NCBI GenBank assembly: GCA_032622095.1 | Contig: CP136069.1 | Coordinates: 184,193,122-184,257,121, forward strand | Reading direction: 5' to 3' | Length of the DNA stretch: 64,000 bases | From: Siphonodentalium dalli | Lineage: Eukaryota > Mollusca > Scaphopoda > Gadilida > Siphonodentaliidae | In this document: one piece after another, positions 32,356 to 43,061 of the stretch | Position numbering within the stretch: position 1 is the stretch's first letter | Layout of the letters: each line of letters begins with the position of its first letter | Translations under genes and position numbers: made by a program | Notes under the pieces: generated by a model | What the model saw: only the letters and a program-made list of their open reading frames with translations | Told to the model about the DNA's origin: nothing | Database searches by the model: none

Positions 32356-34005
32356 TAACCTGGGCAACGCCGAGTATAACCCTGCTAGTATATACTATAT
32401 GCGACTGCATCCAATTTGGGTTTACTGTGATATCGTTAGTGTAGTTTTGTGGTTATGAGAGCTCATTTCCCCCTGATTTATACTCCATATGTGGTCTTCA
32501 CCTTTAAAATTTCTATATGATTTCAAACAGGGGTGGCGCCAGGATATCCCCGACGCAGGGGCTATAGGATTCACCGACAGGGGGGGCGGGCTTTAGCTAC
32601 CGGGTTGACCATTGAAGATCTCAACGACGGGGTGGCTATCCTTCCCTGACAGGGTTGGGGATGTAGCCCCCTGATTCCTCCCCGGGTGCCACGCAACATA
32701 ATTTAGTATCGATGATTTCTCGTCTCCAGTGAACACAAGACCGCGCTCTCAGCATGGTGTACCAAGCAGGGACAGGGTGGTTATGCAGGGTTTTACCCCC
32801 CCCAAACTGTAGTCAAACCTAATGCAACATTAATTGGAAAATTCACACCAAAATTAGGTTGAAACTGTTTTCGTAGTTTGATTTTCCAACAATTTCTTAG
32901 TGACGAATTTGTTGTTTTTAGACCAACATTTGCATATTTCCTTTCATTTGCAAAATATTGGACTGAAATGGCAATTTTCAAACCTAAGGGTGAGTGTCAG
33001 TTTAAAATTTTCCCCGAATTGGAAAGCTTGAGGCCAGTCTAGATGCTAGGATTGTCTAATTTTCATGTTCAGATTTTCGAAATGTTCTCACATCGGGCCT
33101 AACCATGGGCCGACCCGTGTGTTCTGTGCCATTGCCAGTAGTTACTTACTAATTAATTTAAGAACAAATTAATCGGGGTGCAAATTTGTCTGGCGTTATA
33201 CCACTAGATGTTAGGATTATTTAATCTCATACTGGACCGAACCATCCTTTTCATCCCCCTGATGGCCGGTGGCCACAAGACTATTGGTCCATTTAGAATA
33301 GGCTACCATCTAGTAGTCTGTGAGGGAACATTTGGGGGAAATCAAAGCACCGGGGGTGTGCACATTGAATTACGCAAAATTGTGAGTTTGATGTGGTTCA
33401 ATGGGGTGGGCCCGCGGAAGTTGGAAATTCCAAGGTGGAGACCACCCCAACAAAAACCCTCTAGCCAACTCCCGAGTGCCAAATATCCCAGACTCAACCA
33501 GGGGTGGCCCTCGCGACTTATAAAAATAGGCCTATTTGTTTTCTCTCAGAGAATACACTGCACCGGCGGCAATATATTGACCATACTCTGAATGAAAACG
33601 CTTCCGTTGCAATCACACGGTAACGTCGTGCTGCAAGTTGGACGATAATTGTGTTGTAGAACTGATACGGAAGACCGATTGTCAAAAAAGGCAACATCAA
33701 AATACACAGGTCAATGCTTATCGATCCAAACTGTGGAGTGTGTGTTTCATTGTGTATTTCTAGCATATACCATGGTTATATATAAACGGGCTACGAGCAT
33801 CTGACCGCTGCTGTCTTTACTTATTGTTTTGTTATTATTTACGCCACAGGTGTAAGATATTTTGGTAATTTTATTTACGAGTGGACCAATGGGCGAATGC
33901 ATTATGGGTGATTAGGTATTCTTGTACTTGAGTAAACCGTACCGATAGAGTCACGATAGTCCGACACAGATTAGCACATGTGTTTACGCCACCGGTGTAA
34001 TTGGG
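32356..34005. other. Non-coding DNA with a dispersed repeat
   Basis: Segment 32,860-33,010 (GTAGTTTGATTTTCCAACAA, GACCAACATTTGCATATTTC) matches 60,140-60,300 in the same orientation. G-rich stretches lie at 32,575-32,690. A 127-codon frame at 33,208-33,591 is not recognised. Confidence 0.45.
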
Positions 34006-34290
34006 GGACATGTCTCTATTCCGAAGGTTCGCTATACCGAAGGTCCACTATTCCGAAGGTTCTCTATTCTGAATATTCGCTATTCCGAAGGTTCGCTATT
34101 CCGAAGGGTCTCTATTCCGAAGATTTTTGTTATTTTAAGGTTAATTCTATATTCTAAAGTATTGAGAGGGTTCATTATCACGAAGATTCTTTTTATGAAG
34201 GAAATGACTTAAAACATTAAATGTGATTTTGTTTTGTTCTCGCGGGTTTTCTTGAGATTTAATGTCATTACGTGGGCCCATACCTTTGAA
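34006..34290 (+). repeat. CTATTCCGAAGGTTCG array plus flank, copy 1
   Basis: About seven 16-bp units followed by a unique flank (ATTCTATATTCTAAAGTATT, GGTTCATTATCACGAAGATT). The whole block recurs 471 bp downstream. Confidence 0.85.
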
Positions 34291-34479
34291 TTCTTGGCAT
34301 ATTATATGAATGTTGCGGTATATATGACCCTCCTGCATTGGGACATGACACAGGTACAGTTGACTTAAGTTCTGTTCTGCGCGGGCTCCAATTTGGGGTT
34401 CAATATTTTAAGGGCCAAATTTAGAAAGTTATGGGCCCATAGCTTTGAACTCTGGGCATATAATATGAATATTGGGGGG

Positions 34480-34761
34480 CATGTCTCTATTCCGAATGTT
34501 CGCCATCCCGAAGGTCCACTATTCCCAAGGTTCACTATTCCGACGGTTCACTATTCCGAAGGTTCGCTATTCCGAAGGTTCTCTATTCCGAAGGTTTTTG
34601 TTATTTTAAGGTTAATTCTATATTCTAAAGTATTGAGAGGGTTCATTATCACGAAGATTCTTTTTATGAAGGAAATAACTTAAAACATTAAATGTGATTT
34701 TGTTTTGTTTTCGCGGGTTTTCTTGAGTTTAATGTCATTACGTATGACCTTATTTCTCATT
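34480..34761 (+). repeat. CTATTCCGAAGGTTCG array plus flank, copy 2
   Basis: Near-identical to 34,006-34,290, including the flank up to AATGTCATTACGT. Between the copies a shorter pair also recurs: GGGCCCATACCTTTGAATTC (34,275) and GGGCCCATAGCTTTGAACTC (34,433). The offset measured at TTAATTCTATATTC is 471 bp. Confidence 0.85.
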
Positions 34762-35000
34762 ACATATTCACACCACGCAGCCCACACAATTGCTATGTTT
34801 CCATGCGATTTAATGTCATTACGTGTGACGTAATATTTCAATAATCTCAGAGGCAAGAATACGCCAGCTAAAGGCGGATTATAACAGTGGGGCTATAACG
34901 CTTAATGAATACTGGAGGCTATAACAAACTGCGTAGCAGAATATCGCTGAATAGACGAGTATGAGATGAACCTAACTGCTATTGTGACTTTGTGTTGACT

Positions 35001-35030
35001 TTAAAGGCCCACTTAATTTTCGAGTCATCA
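35001..35030 (+). repeat. Lone terminus of the 3.2-kb element family
   Basis: TTAAAGGCCCACTTAATTTT then CGAGTCA matches the left end at 23,796. I found no partner end downstream. Confidence 0.7.
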
Positions 35031-35239
35031 ATTTTTGTTATAGTATATACGGTTTTAATAACAATTTATGCCATAAAATTTGAATAAAATACTATAATTC
35101 ATCACCATTTGAAACGCGGAATACTTATATCTCCTAGTTTGAAACACACTGAAACACCTTAAAAAACGCGTCAAGTCGTCCGTCGTATAACTAGCAATTA
35201 GCAACTAGCATGTCCCCTTCGGCTGTCCATTGAGTTCGA

Positions 35240-35744
35240 CGTAATTTGATACTTAGGGGTACTTGTGTCCGGGAAGTGTTTGGACTGATCAAATCACTGA
35301 CCCTGACCTTCAAAATGGTCAATTCAAGGTCAAATCGAGTAAAACGGACGGATTTCGACGAAATTTGATACCTAGGGACACTTTTGTCCGGGGAGTGTTT
35401 TGAACGGGTCAAATCGTGACCCCGGCGTACTTTGACCTTCAATATGGTCAATCAAAGGTCAAATCGGATAAAACGGATGGATTTCGGCGAAATTTGATAC
35501 CTATGGGTACTTTTGTCGGGGGGGGGGTGTTTTGGACGGGTCAAATCATGACTCCGACCTGACCTTGACCTTTCGACGAAATTTGATACCTAGGAGTACT
35601 TTTCTCAGGGGGTGTTTTGGACGGGTCAAATCATGACCCTGACCTGACCTTGACTTTCAAAATAGTCAATTCAAGGTCAAATCGCGCCTTTCGCCGGAAA
35701 TCAGATGGGAAACAGCCCGGACGAAGTCGGGCCCATCAGCTAGT
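35240..35744 (-). mobile_element. ACTAG-head element 10, GACCTTGAATTG type
   Basis: On the minus strand the head ACTAGCTGATGGGCCCGACT is at 35,744. Repeated TTTGACCTTGAATTG/GGTCAAGGTC and CCGACAAAAGTACC-like blocks follow to about 35,240. No CAGACAGA tail is seen, so the 3' end is missing. Confidence 0.65.
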
Positions 35745-35994
35745 ATAATAAAGAAGACAGTTTGAAGAATGTAATGTATAACACGAGAAACGGGAAAACT
35801 TGGTATATGGAAATATGCAATTTCCCACATGAAATTTGAAAGCTAGTTTATAGTATAATTATTTTATAATTTATATCTATGGCTAATAATATGATCTTGG
35901 TGGCGTTACCATTTCTGACTATGGTTTTCTTGTTTATATAGATTTTGACCACGCGCGCACTGGAAACAAATCGTAAATGAAGTCAGTTTGTTAC
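35745..35994. other. Non-coding DNA
   Basis: AATATGATCTTGGTGGCGTT then ACCATTTCT (35,888) resembles 10,427-10,455 (ATATGATCTTGAGTGGGTTA). Otherwise nothing was recognised. Confidence 0.35.
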
Positions 35995-36560
35995 GGCGAA
36001 TCTATAAATAGACCGGACTGTTTTGTGGTCATAGCAACGTCACATTTGTCGGTGTCGGTCACCGGTGCAGGATAATCCACGGCGGAATGAGTGTCGTCGG
36101 TGGCGGTGGTTTCTTGTCCACTATAATATATGCACGTACAACCATTGATTCGCAATCAAAACAGGCAAATGGCGGTGTCGGTATCGCCTGCAGAGTATAT
36201 TCGAATATAATGTATATATAGGCTTACATATAGTTGGGTGGTGGACACAGTATCCATATTAGCGCATGTCGGTGTCGGTGTGTCCTAGCCTATAGTATGA
36301 ATACTTGTATTCTAACACTTCATATATACGTACACATATAGCTATATGCATGCACACATCGCGGTGGAACATTTTTAAACACAGCAGTGATATGCGAGTG
36401 TAGGTGTCGGTGTGTCGTGGATTCAAATAAAAATAAATATGAATATACATGATTGTGTGAATGCACAATGTACAGGAACATATGTACACACGTACATCGT
36501 GCATGGTGGAACATCTTACACATAGTAGTCGTATGCGGGCGTCGAGATTCATATATATAT
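35995..36560 (-). repeat. Inverted copy of the 20.0-21.9 kb spacer and flank
   Basis: On the minus strand it reads the three TGTTCCACC subrepeats and then runs, without any ACTAG element between, into the CTCTGCAGGCGATACC segment that lies at 21,705-21,920. This gives an element-9-free version of that arrangement. Frames here mirror those at 20.0 kb. Confidence 0.8.
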
Positions 36561-37411
36561 ATTTCGATGAAACATGGTATGTGGGGTATTTTCGGCCGGG
36601 GGTGGCATGGGCATATTAATTTGTCCGTGCGGCACCCGCTTCGCGCATGCGCGACGAGATCTCGGAAACGGGTGGAGCTATCGACTTGAAATTTGGTATG
36701 TGAATGTATCTTGCCCCGGATACGAATTTTATCGGGTCGCCGAGCCCGTGCGATACCAGCTTCGCGCATGCGCAGACCAGATCTCGGAAGATTCTCGACC
36801 GATCGGGACGAAACTTGGTAGGTGTGTGTAGTTTGACCAGGCGGTCAATATGAGCTCATCAAATTTCAGATCCGAGATCAACTTTTCACGTGCCGCGGTC
36901 AAATCTGTTTTTACGCCGTTTTGAGCTAATATATTTAAGTTCGGTGCTCACAAATCGATTCGATATATACCAGTCATATAATGTGCACGGTTAGAATCTG
37001 TGGCGCTTCCTCTTTCCAACGATGTATCACACGCCTGTGTCCGTTTAAAGTTTCTACCTTAATTATCGGGAAGAACGCAGGACCATGCTTCGGTCATCGA
37101 AAAACATTCGGTAAATATATTACGCCGTCAAGAGATCGTGACGTGATCGCGTTTAACTCTTAACCGGCCGATGTCGCGTTAACTCATCACCGACCGAGGT
37201 ATCCGCAAATGACATTGGGCAATATATATCTCGGAAACGGGTGGAGCTATCGACTTAAAATTTGGTATGTGAATGTACCTTGCCCCGGATGCGAATTTTA
37301 TCGGATCGCCGAACCCGTGCGACGCCAGCTTCGCGCATGCGCAGACCAGATCTCGGAAACGGGTGGAGCTATCGACTTGAAATTTCCGGACGAAGTCGGG
37401 TCACATTCTAA
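36560..37411 (-). mobile_element. Mosaic of ACTAG-family pieces
   Basis: From right to left on the minus strand: a head remnant (GACCCGACTTCGTCCGG, about 37,402), one and a half 122-bp units (to about 37,229), an inverted copy of the 13,660-14,060 module (36,870-37,205), the GGTCGAGAATC block, one 122-bp unit (36,640-36,790) and an ACCATGTTTCATCGAAAT block (36,566). Several junctions are abrupt, so this is a patchwork rather than one insertion. Confidence 0.6.
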
Positions 37412-37833
37412 GACTCAGTATGAGTGTTCATTGCTTCATATTTGCGTGAACAAATTCTCATTTCATATCGAAATAGCCATGTGTCGATCGGAATGGTACA
37501 TCGAGATGTTCCCCAAACCAAATCAAGCTTGAAAACCGGTCCCGATTTTCATCCATGCCGGGGTTCGAACCCGCGCCAACCTCGTCTAGCCCAGACTGTG
37601 ATGATCTTATCCACGACCTAACCACCTCGGCTACGGGGACATCATAAAAAGGAAGCCCTTTCACCGAGAGTTAGGAAGCGTATCAGTCTGAACATGGGTT
37701 CGAACCCACTACCTTCGAAATTCTTGATCTGCCATTCTGGAAACATGTCAATGCACTTCCTCCGAAATTGCATCCGTGACCATACGATTACTGGTACTGG
37801 CGTATATATATATGTCAGAGTTATGGAGGCACG
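37412..37833 (-). mobile_element. tRNA-derived SINE unit, copy 1
   Basis: On the minus strand from 37,640: GTCCCCGTAGCCGAGGTGG with box A TAGCCGAGGTGG, then box B GGTTCGAACCC about 50 bp on. The SINE body runs on to about 37,412. The acceptor stem does not close after the T arm, so it is not a functional tRNA. A second box-B-like GGGTTCGAACCCA lies upstream (about 37,697). The frames are not genes. Confidence 0.7.
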
Positions 37834-38257
37834 GACTCAGTATGAGTGTTCATTGCTTCATATTTGCGTGAACAAATTCTCATTTCTTATCGAAATAGCC
37901 ATGTGTCGATCGGAATGGTACATCGAGATGTTCCCCAAACCAAAGCAAGCTTGAAAACCGGTCCCGATTTTCATCCATGCCGGGGTTCGAACCCGCGCCA
38001 ACCTCGTCTATAGCCCAGACTGTGATGATCTTATCCACGACCTAACCACCTCGGCTACGGGGACATCCTAAAAAGGAAGCCCTTTCACCGAGAGTTAGGA
38101 AGCGTATCAGTCTGAACATGGGTTCGAACCCACTACCTTCGAAATTCTTGATCTGCCATTCTGGAAACATGTCAATGCACTTCCTCCGAAATTGCATCTG
38201 TGACCATACGATTACTGGTACTGGCGTATATATATATGTCAGAGTTATGGAGGCACG
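37834..38257 (-). mobile_element. tRNA-derived SINE unit, copy 2 (tandem)
   Basis: Same sequence as copy 1, offset 422-424 bp, with a handful of changes (for example an extra TA near 38,010). A third, 35-bp start of the unit (GACTCAGTATGAGTGTTCAT) follows at 38,258 and breaks into a TA/TG microsatellite. This is a head-to-tail amplification, unusual for a retroposed SINE. Confidence 0.75.
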
Positions 38258-38289
38258 GACTCAGTATGAGTGTTCATTGCTTCATATTT

Positions 38290-38420
38290 GCGTATATATA
38301 TATTGTGTCATGTGTGTGTGTGTATATATACATATACATGTAAATATAGACCTATTATGTGTATATATATATATATGTGTATATATACATGTATGTGTGT
38401 CGATTATATTTATATATAAA
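38290..38420. repeat. TA/TG microsatellite
   Basis: Mixed (TA)n and (TG)n runs with GTATATATAC phrases. Confidence 0.85.
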
Positions 38421-38567
38421 CATACAGGTATTATTTCGTGCGTCTTACATGAAGACCTTCTCTAAAGTCCAGACACAAATATCACTTGGGTAGTTTTACT
38501 GTTTTTAATATAGTTTCTTTAAAAACAACTTGTTTAATCACCAACTAATATGCAGATTGTCGTAATT

Positions 38568-38740
38568 ATACGCAATCAACGTCGTTTTCGATGCGTCTGT
38601 CCGCGTACAGAAGTGTCGGATGCCGAACTACATACTTACATGTAGTATAATTTCGCTTCGTGAAATTATACAGTATGTAATTCGGCACCCGACACTTCTA
38701 TACGCCGACTCATGCATCGAAAACGACGTTGATTGCATAT
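38568..38740. repeat. 173-bp foldback palindrome
   Basis: GCAATCAACGTCGTTTTCGA (38,572) pairs with its reverse complement ending at 38,737. The arms continue through AGAAGTGTCGG, TGCCGAA and ACATAC to a loop TTTCGCTTCGTGAAA. Confidence 0.85.
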
Positions 38741-38924
38741 AGAATGATCACACTGTATTTAATAAAATTAGGACGCAATAACCGAAATAAAGAGGGGAAC
38801 GGTTTTCAAAAAGTATATACGTGTCAATTGACCTCGATTCGAATGTAAACAATCCATTTACGTAAGCTCATTGGTATTACCACGACGTCTACTCCCCATT
38901 GAGTATCGATCAGCAGTGAGGTTC

Positions 38925-39160
38925 AACATGGGATAAAACTTTTCCGTTATTACAATTATTCTGGTTTTATTGTTTGAAGTAGGGTGAAAAATCTAACAAG
39001 AAGCGATCGTGGTATACACAAAATACTCGCATAGCGTTTATGAATAACGAATGTAAACCACTAATTCTCGTGAGGTAAACGCAAATCCCGTTGTGGTTTA
39101 AATTCGTTATTCAGAAACACTATGCGTTATTCAGAAACACACAATATAAGAAATACGAAT
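38925..39160. repeat. GTGTTTCTGAATA foldback family, copy 1
   Basis: CGCATAGCGTTTATGAATAA (39,031) pairs with TTATTCAGAAACACTATGCG (39,107-39,126). The left flank (AATCTAACAAGAAGCGATCG, GGTATACACAAAATAC) is repeated in opposite orientation at 45,990-46,025. Confidence 0.7.
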
Positions 39161-39487
39161 ACACATGAACGACTCCTCTGGTCGAGTTTCACTGAGACAT
39201 AATGATAACATTTGACCTATTAATGATATGATTATAATATACAAATTGATCGCCCAGTTTTGTCAATGTATTTTGAAAAATGAACAAAATAATTCAAAAT
39301 GGAAAAAACCTTTCCAAATAGAACTTGCCGAAGAGCAAACCATGTCAAAGGGTTAATTAACTTGACACAAATCATTCTAACAGTCTCATTGTAAGAATGT
39401 CTTTAAATGGGACTATGATTCTCCTGTGAATAAATAAATTTCATGCCACCGAACAATAAGTTAATGCTCAACCTCAAATCACGAGGA
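39161..39487. other. Non-coding DNA, possible 3' UTR of the 39.5-kb exon
   Basis: If the minus-strand exon is real, this is its 3' side. An AATAAA on the minus strand is about 520 bp away (near 38,966). Confidence 0.25.
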
Positions 39488-39687
39488 TCATGGCTGTTCC
39501 CCATGTTCGTTGGGTGTGACCCGTGTTAGTTGAGCCTTGATCCGTGTCAGTTTGTTTCGCTTCACTTCTAAGGCCGCATTCTCCCGACTTATAGCGTTAT
39601 TCATCCGACTCATAGCGTTGTTCTTTTCTTTTAAGAGTCGATTTTTATTCTTCACTTCCAAATACCATTTCTTGAATATATCCCGCG
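39488..39687 (-). CDS. Possible terminal exon, coiled-coil protein
   Basis: On the minus strand, a pyrimidine-rich tract ending TTTTTCTGTACTTCAG (splice acceptor) precedes an open stretch of 65 codons that ends in TGA at 39,488-39,490. The exon would start with the last two bases of a codon. The peptide begins RDIFKKWYLEVKNKNRLLKE, is rich in Lys, Arg, Asn and Leu with a heptad-like spacing, and contains a small internal echo (NNAMSRM / NNAISRE). It ends NEHGEQP. It looks like the coiled-coil C-terminus of an unknown protein. No family was recognised and no upstream exon was found; the LINE at 41.8-45.6 kb could lie in its intron. A chance open frame remains possible. Confidence 0.4.
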
Positions 39688-40760
39688 CTGAAGTACAGAA
39701 AAATTAATACACTGTCAAAAATATATGCATCGCCTGATTCTACTCCAGAAAATATATGGATAACCTGAATTCTATTAAAAAAAATATATGTATATAGCTG
39801 ATTTCTCTCCAAAAAATATTCATATATGTATAATTTAACCATAAGCTGTCAATTCCAGAATACTATAAAGCATTTGTGGTCACACATTTAGCCATTAAGG
39901 TTATTTAACGATAATCTATATTTCTTGATTACTCTCCACTTCAAAAATTACAGCAACATCGAATAATATGACATCGCCTGTATACCGCGTGTCTAAAATA
40001 TACATGAAACTATTCATTACTCCCTACGATAAAATGGAATTTCGATGTTGCATCATAATTCCTTTTGGTAGGATTACCCAACTAATAAGCACACTGCTAA
40101 CCCGTGCAGTGCACAAGTTAGCAGAGAAATCAACAAGACTTGTGCTGACATGAATTTTGCAAATTGCAACTAACAACTGTTACAGCGGAATTATAACATG
40201 AACACACACAGGGCACTCAATCGCCATTGCGGGTTCACAAAAGGATGAATTCATGACGCCTCTTGATTACTCGATGATTAGATGTCTGAGTGAATGCATG
40301 TATGTTTCAACTTTATGTGTGGTTTTCTAAATTTCCTTTGAATTATCTAAGTTTTTCGCTCGTTTTACTTCTAACTTCTAATTATGGTGGTTCTCCTGCG
40401 AAATGGCGGATTAGATTATAAGAATTATAACCAAATAGTTTGAAGACACATTATATAATGCACATAGCATGTTATTATAATTTTGTCTTCATACTTTTCT
40501 GTCATAACCATAATCACCATAATCAAAAGAAGAGTTATTTTTTATTATTACACTCATATGCGTGATTTCCATTGAAACGCTGTCAATTAAAAATATTAAT
40601 GGTACTAGTGAATTATGTCATTTTCCCGTGACGTCATTGACGGTACATCGCTTACTGATCTAGACTTAATTATCGATGGTTGATCTTTCTCCACATCGGG
40701 ACTTTCATGCATTAATTATGTGTGTTTTAATCATATTTGGCGAATCAAATTTGATGCAGA
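39688..40760. other. Non-coding DNA
   Basis: AT-rich, no recognised feature. It may be intron of the minus-strand exon. Confidence 0.35.
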
Positions 40761-40947
40761 AGTGTAATATAGAGTAATCAATTAGTTCCGAGAATTACGT
40801 TCAAAAATTCACTCGAGGCGAGAGACGTTTGGGTAAGAAACTCGTGCGCTAAGGCGCACTCGTTTCGTACCGACGTCTCTCAGACTCTCACCTCTCGTGA
40901 ATTATTTAACGTAATTCTCGGAACCAATTGATTACTCTCTATTACTT
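40761..40947. repeat. 187-bp foldback palindrome
   Basis: AGAGTAATCAATTAGTTCCG then AGAATTACGTT (40,771) pairs with the reverse complement ending 40,939. The arms continue through AATTCAC and GAGAGACGT to a GC-rich loop around GCGCTAAGGCGC (40,846). Confidence 0.85.
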
Positions 40948-41239
40948 TAACCCCAGTATTGGTAAAAAACGTCTAGATTTGACCAATATATTACCATGCA
41001 ATTAATTCAATCCTCGCTATCAACAATTATGTTTTGGGAACAAACTTGTACCAGGTACCCGTCAATCGTGCATCCCATTGAAGAGGAAATCAGTTTGATA
41101 ATTTCATTGTCGCACAATTGCAATAAATATTTTTGGCATCGTGCCAAAGACGCGTGTGCTTTCTAGAAGAGTGACCGACACTGATTTAGGTTATAGAGAA
41201 ATGACCTTAATGGATAGTTAAGTGACAACCAGTTATTTT

Positions 41240-41480
41240 AGGGTCGGTTTACATTGCTGTAGGTCTGTATACAGTTCTACACGCATACTAGTGTAAACGG
41301 GTTGATATAGAAATGCACACAGAAAGAAAACGGTATTCGTTCGTGTGAGCAAAAATATTGTCCGTTATAATTCATGGTCAACACCGAGGCATTGCGACAG
41401 ACAAATCTGATTTGATTAATTGTTACCCGGCCTTGGCAAATGTGCTTAATCTTTCTTTGTCATTTCAACCCATGTATTCC
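41240..41480. repeat. Dispersed repeat, also at 59.8 kb
   Basis: GTGTAAACGGGTTGATATAG then AAATGCACACAGAAAGA and TGGTCAACACCGAGGCATTG match 59,790-60,035 in the same orientation. The 91-codon frame over it (41,358-41,633) is not conserved in the second copy, where stops interrupt it. Confidence 0.8.
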
Positions 41481-41927
41481 ATAAGGAATACAGCGAGCAT
41501 TGAGACAATTGTCAGAAAATCCGGTGCGCTATCTTTCTGCGGCAGTAGCCCACGGCCGGTCCCACCATCTTCTGCTTCTCTTAGACACAACTGTTGCCGA
41601 CGCCACATAGATCAAATCGCTTTGGTCTGCTGATAGTTGATTCATTATTTTTGTCTGGCCTAACCTGACACGACTCATAGTCAATTGTCAATTACCAGAG
41701 TACTGATGAGCGCGCGTTCACTATCAGTAATCATGTTGTGATCACAGTAATCTACGACACGTGACTTCACATATATCTGTGTACAGATCTACATCAAGTT
41801 CAATGTTTATTTACTCAAATCACAGTATGTGATGCAAGAGACATTTATAATTATACAGTGCATGGCATGTCATTGGTGTAATAATCAAAGTCGACAACAA
41901 CAAAAATGGTTGTGATAAAAACGTATT

Positions 41928-43061
41928 CTATACGCACATGGTGTGCGAATGGGATGGTGGGGTTGATAAGGTTAGCGGTGATCCAAAATAATTTCGAAGA
42001 TTTTTGATGAATCCGCATAGCTTATAGAAGCATACATTGTTTTTTGGGTTCATTATATTAATGAAATTATGAACATTTTTTTGTTCTGTCAAATGTAAGG
42101 GTAAAAATCGTCTCCGGAGTGAGTTCAATTGGTTACAGTCCATTATGTAGTGATATTCATTCCCTATTTCGCTCTTATTACACAGCGTGCATGTTCTCAT
42201 TTGGTAATCAATCTTGTACCATGATCCAGTTTCTACGGGGAGGTGATGATTTGAACATCTGAATTTAGCTAAAATAACTGCTTGTTTTTGGTGGAGATCG
42301 GATAAATATTTTTCTTGTGCGAATTTATATTTTATGATTCGATAATTTCGACACTTATTCATAGAGTTAATCTCGTTTCTCCACTGTTTTTGATATTTAT
42401 TTTCCAGAGCTTGTCGTGTGATATTTTTAACCGACTTCGGGTTAATTTCGTGTATAAACTGGTTTGTCCAGATGTCGGGCAGTTCTAATTCTCCTAATGA
42501 CGTCTGGATGTAATTGACCCAGGGATGAGTGTAAGTTCCACTCTCAGATTTTTGGAGTAAATAATTATACAGCAGTTTGTTAATTTTTTGTTTGTCTGAC
42601 ATAACTACATTAGCCCAGTATGTTAACATTCTACATTTTATGTCAATAATTAAAGGGTATACTCCTGTCTCTCCATATACCATCATACTTGGTGTGCTTG
42701 GTTTTAACCCTAAAACATACTTGAGAAATTTTAATTGGATCTTTTCTAAATCTGCGACGTGCTGGTAACCCCAGACTTCACATCCATATAATAATATTGG
42801 TTTGACAGTCTTATAAAAAAGTTCTATTTGAATGTCTATCGATAAATTTAGTTCTTTCGCCTTATGTATTAGGCCAAACATGGCCCGATTGCCTATTGCT
42901 ATATTTTGCTTCACGGCTTTTGAGAAAGAACAATTCCTAGTAAAAATAATACCCAGATATGTGAATTGAGGAACAATTTGTAACCTTGCGCCATTGAAAA
43001 GTATTCGTGATTTTGGGATTCTTTTACAGCCAAATACCATTAATTTTGTTTTGTCAACATT
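41928..43061 (-). pseudogene. LINE reverse transcriptase, 3' block and C-terminus
   Basis: RT resumes with NVDKTKLMVFG (43,061 downward), which directly follows the last codon of the 5' block. It continues with FTYLGIIFT, LLYGCEVWGY and a C-terminal CTLCNK...H...C zinc-knuckle-like motif, ending in HSHTMCV and a stop at 41,928. About 377 LINE residues. An ATG inside the insertion (43,211) makes a longer frame, but its first 50 residues are foreign. Confidence 0.88.

Noticed and set aside
37555-37640. Functional tRNA gene on the minus strand
   Set aside because: Boxes A and B are good, but the acceptor stem does not pair and the unit continues as a repeated ~424-bp sequence; called a SINE.
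41358-41633. 91-codon frame as a gene
   Set aside because: It overlaps a dispersed repeat whose second copy at 59.9 kb has stops in this frame.
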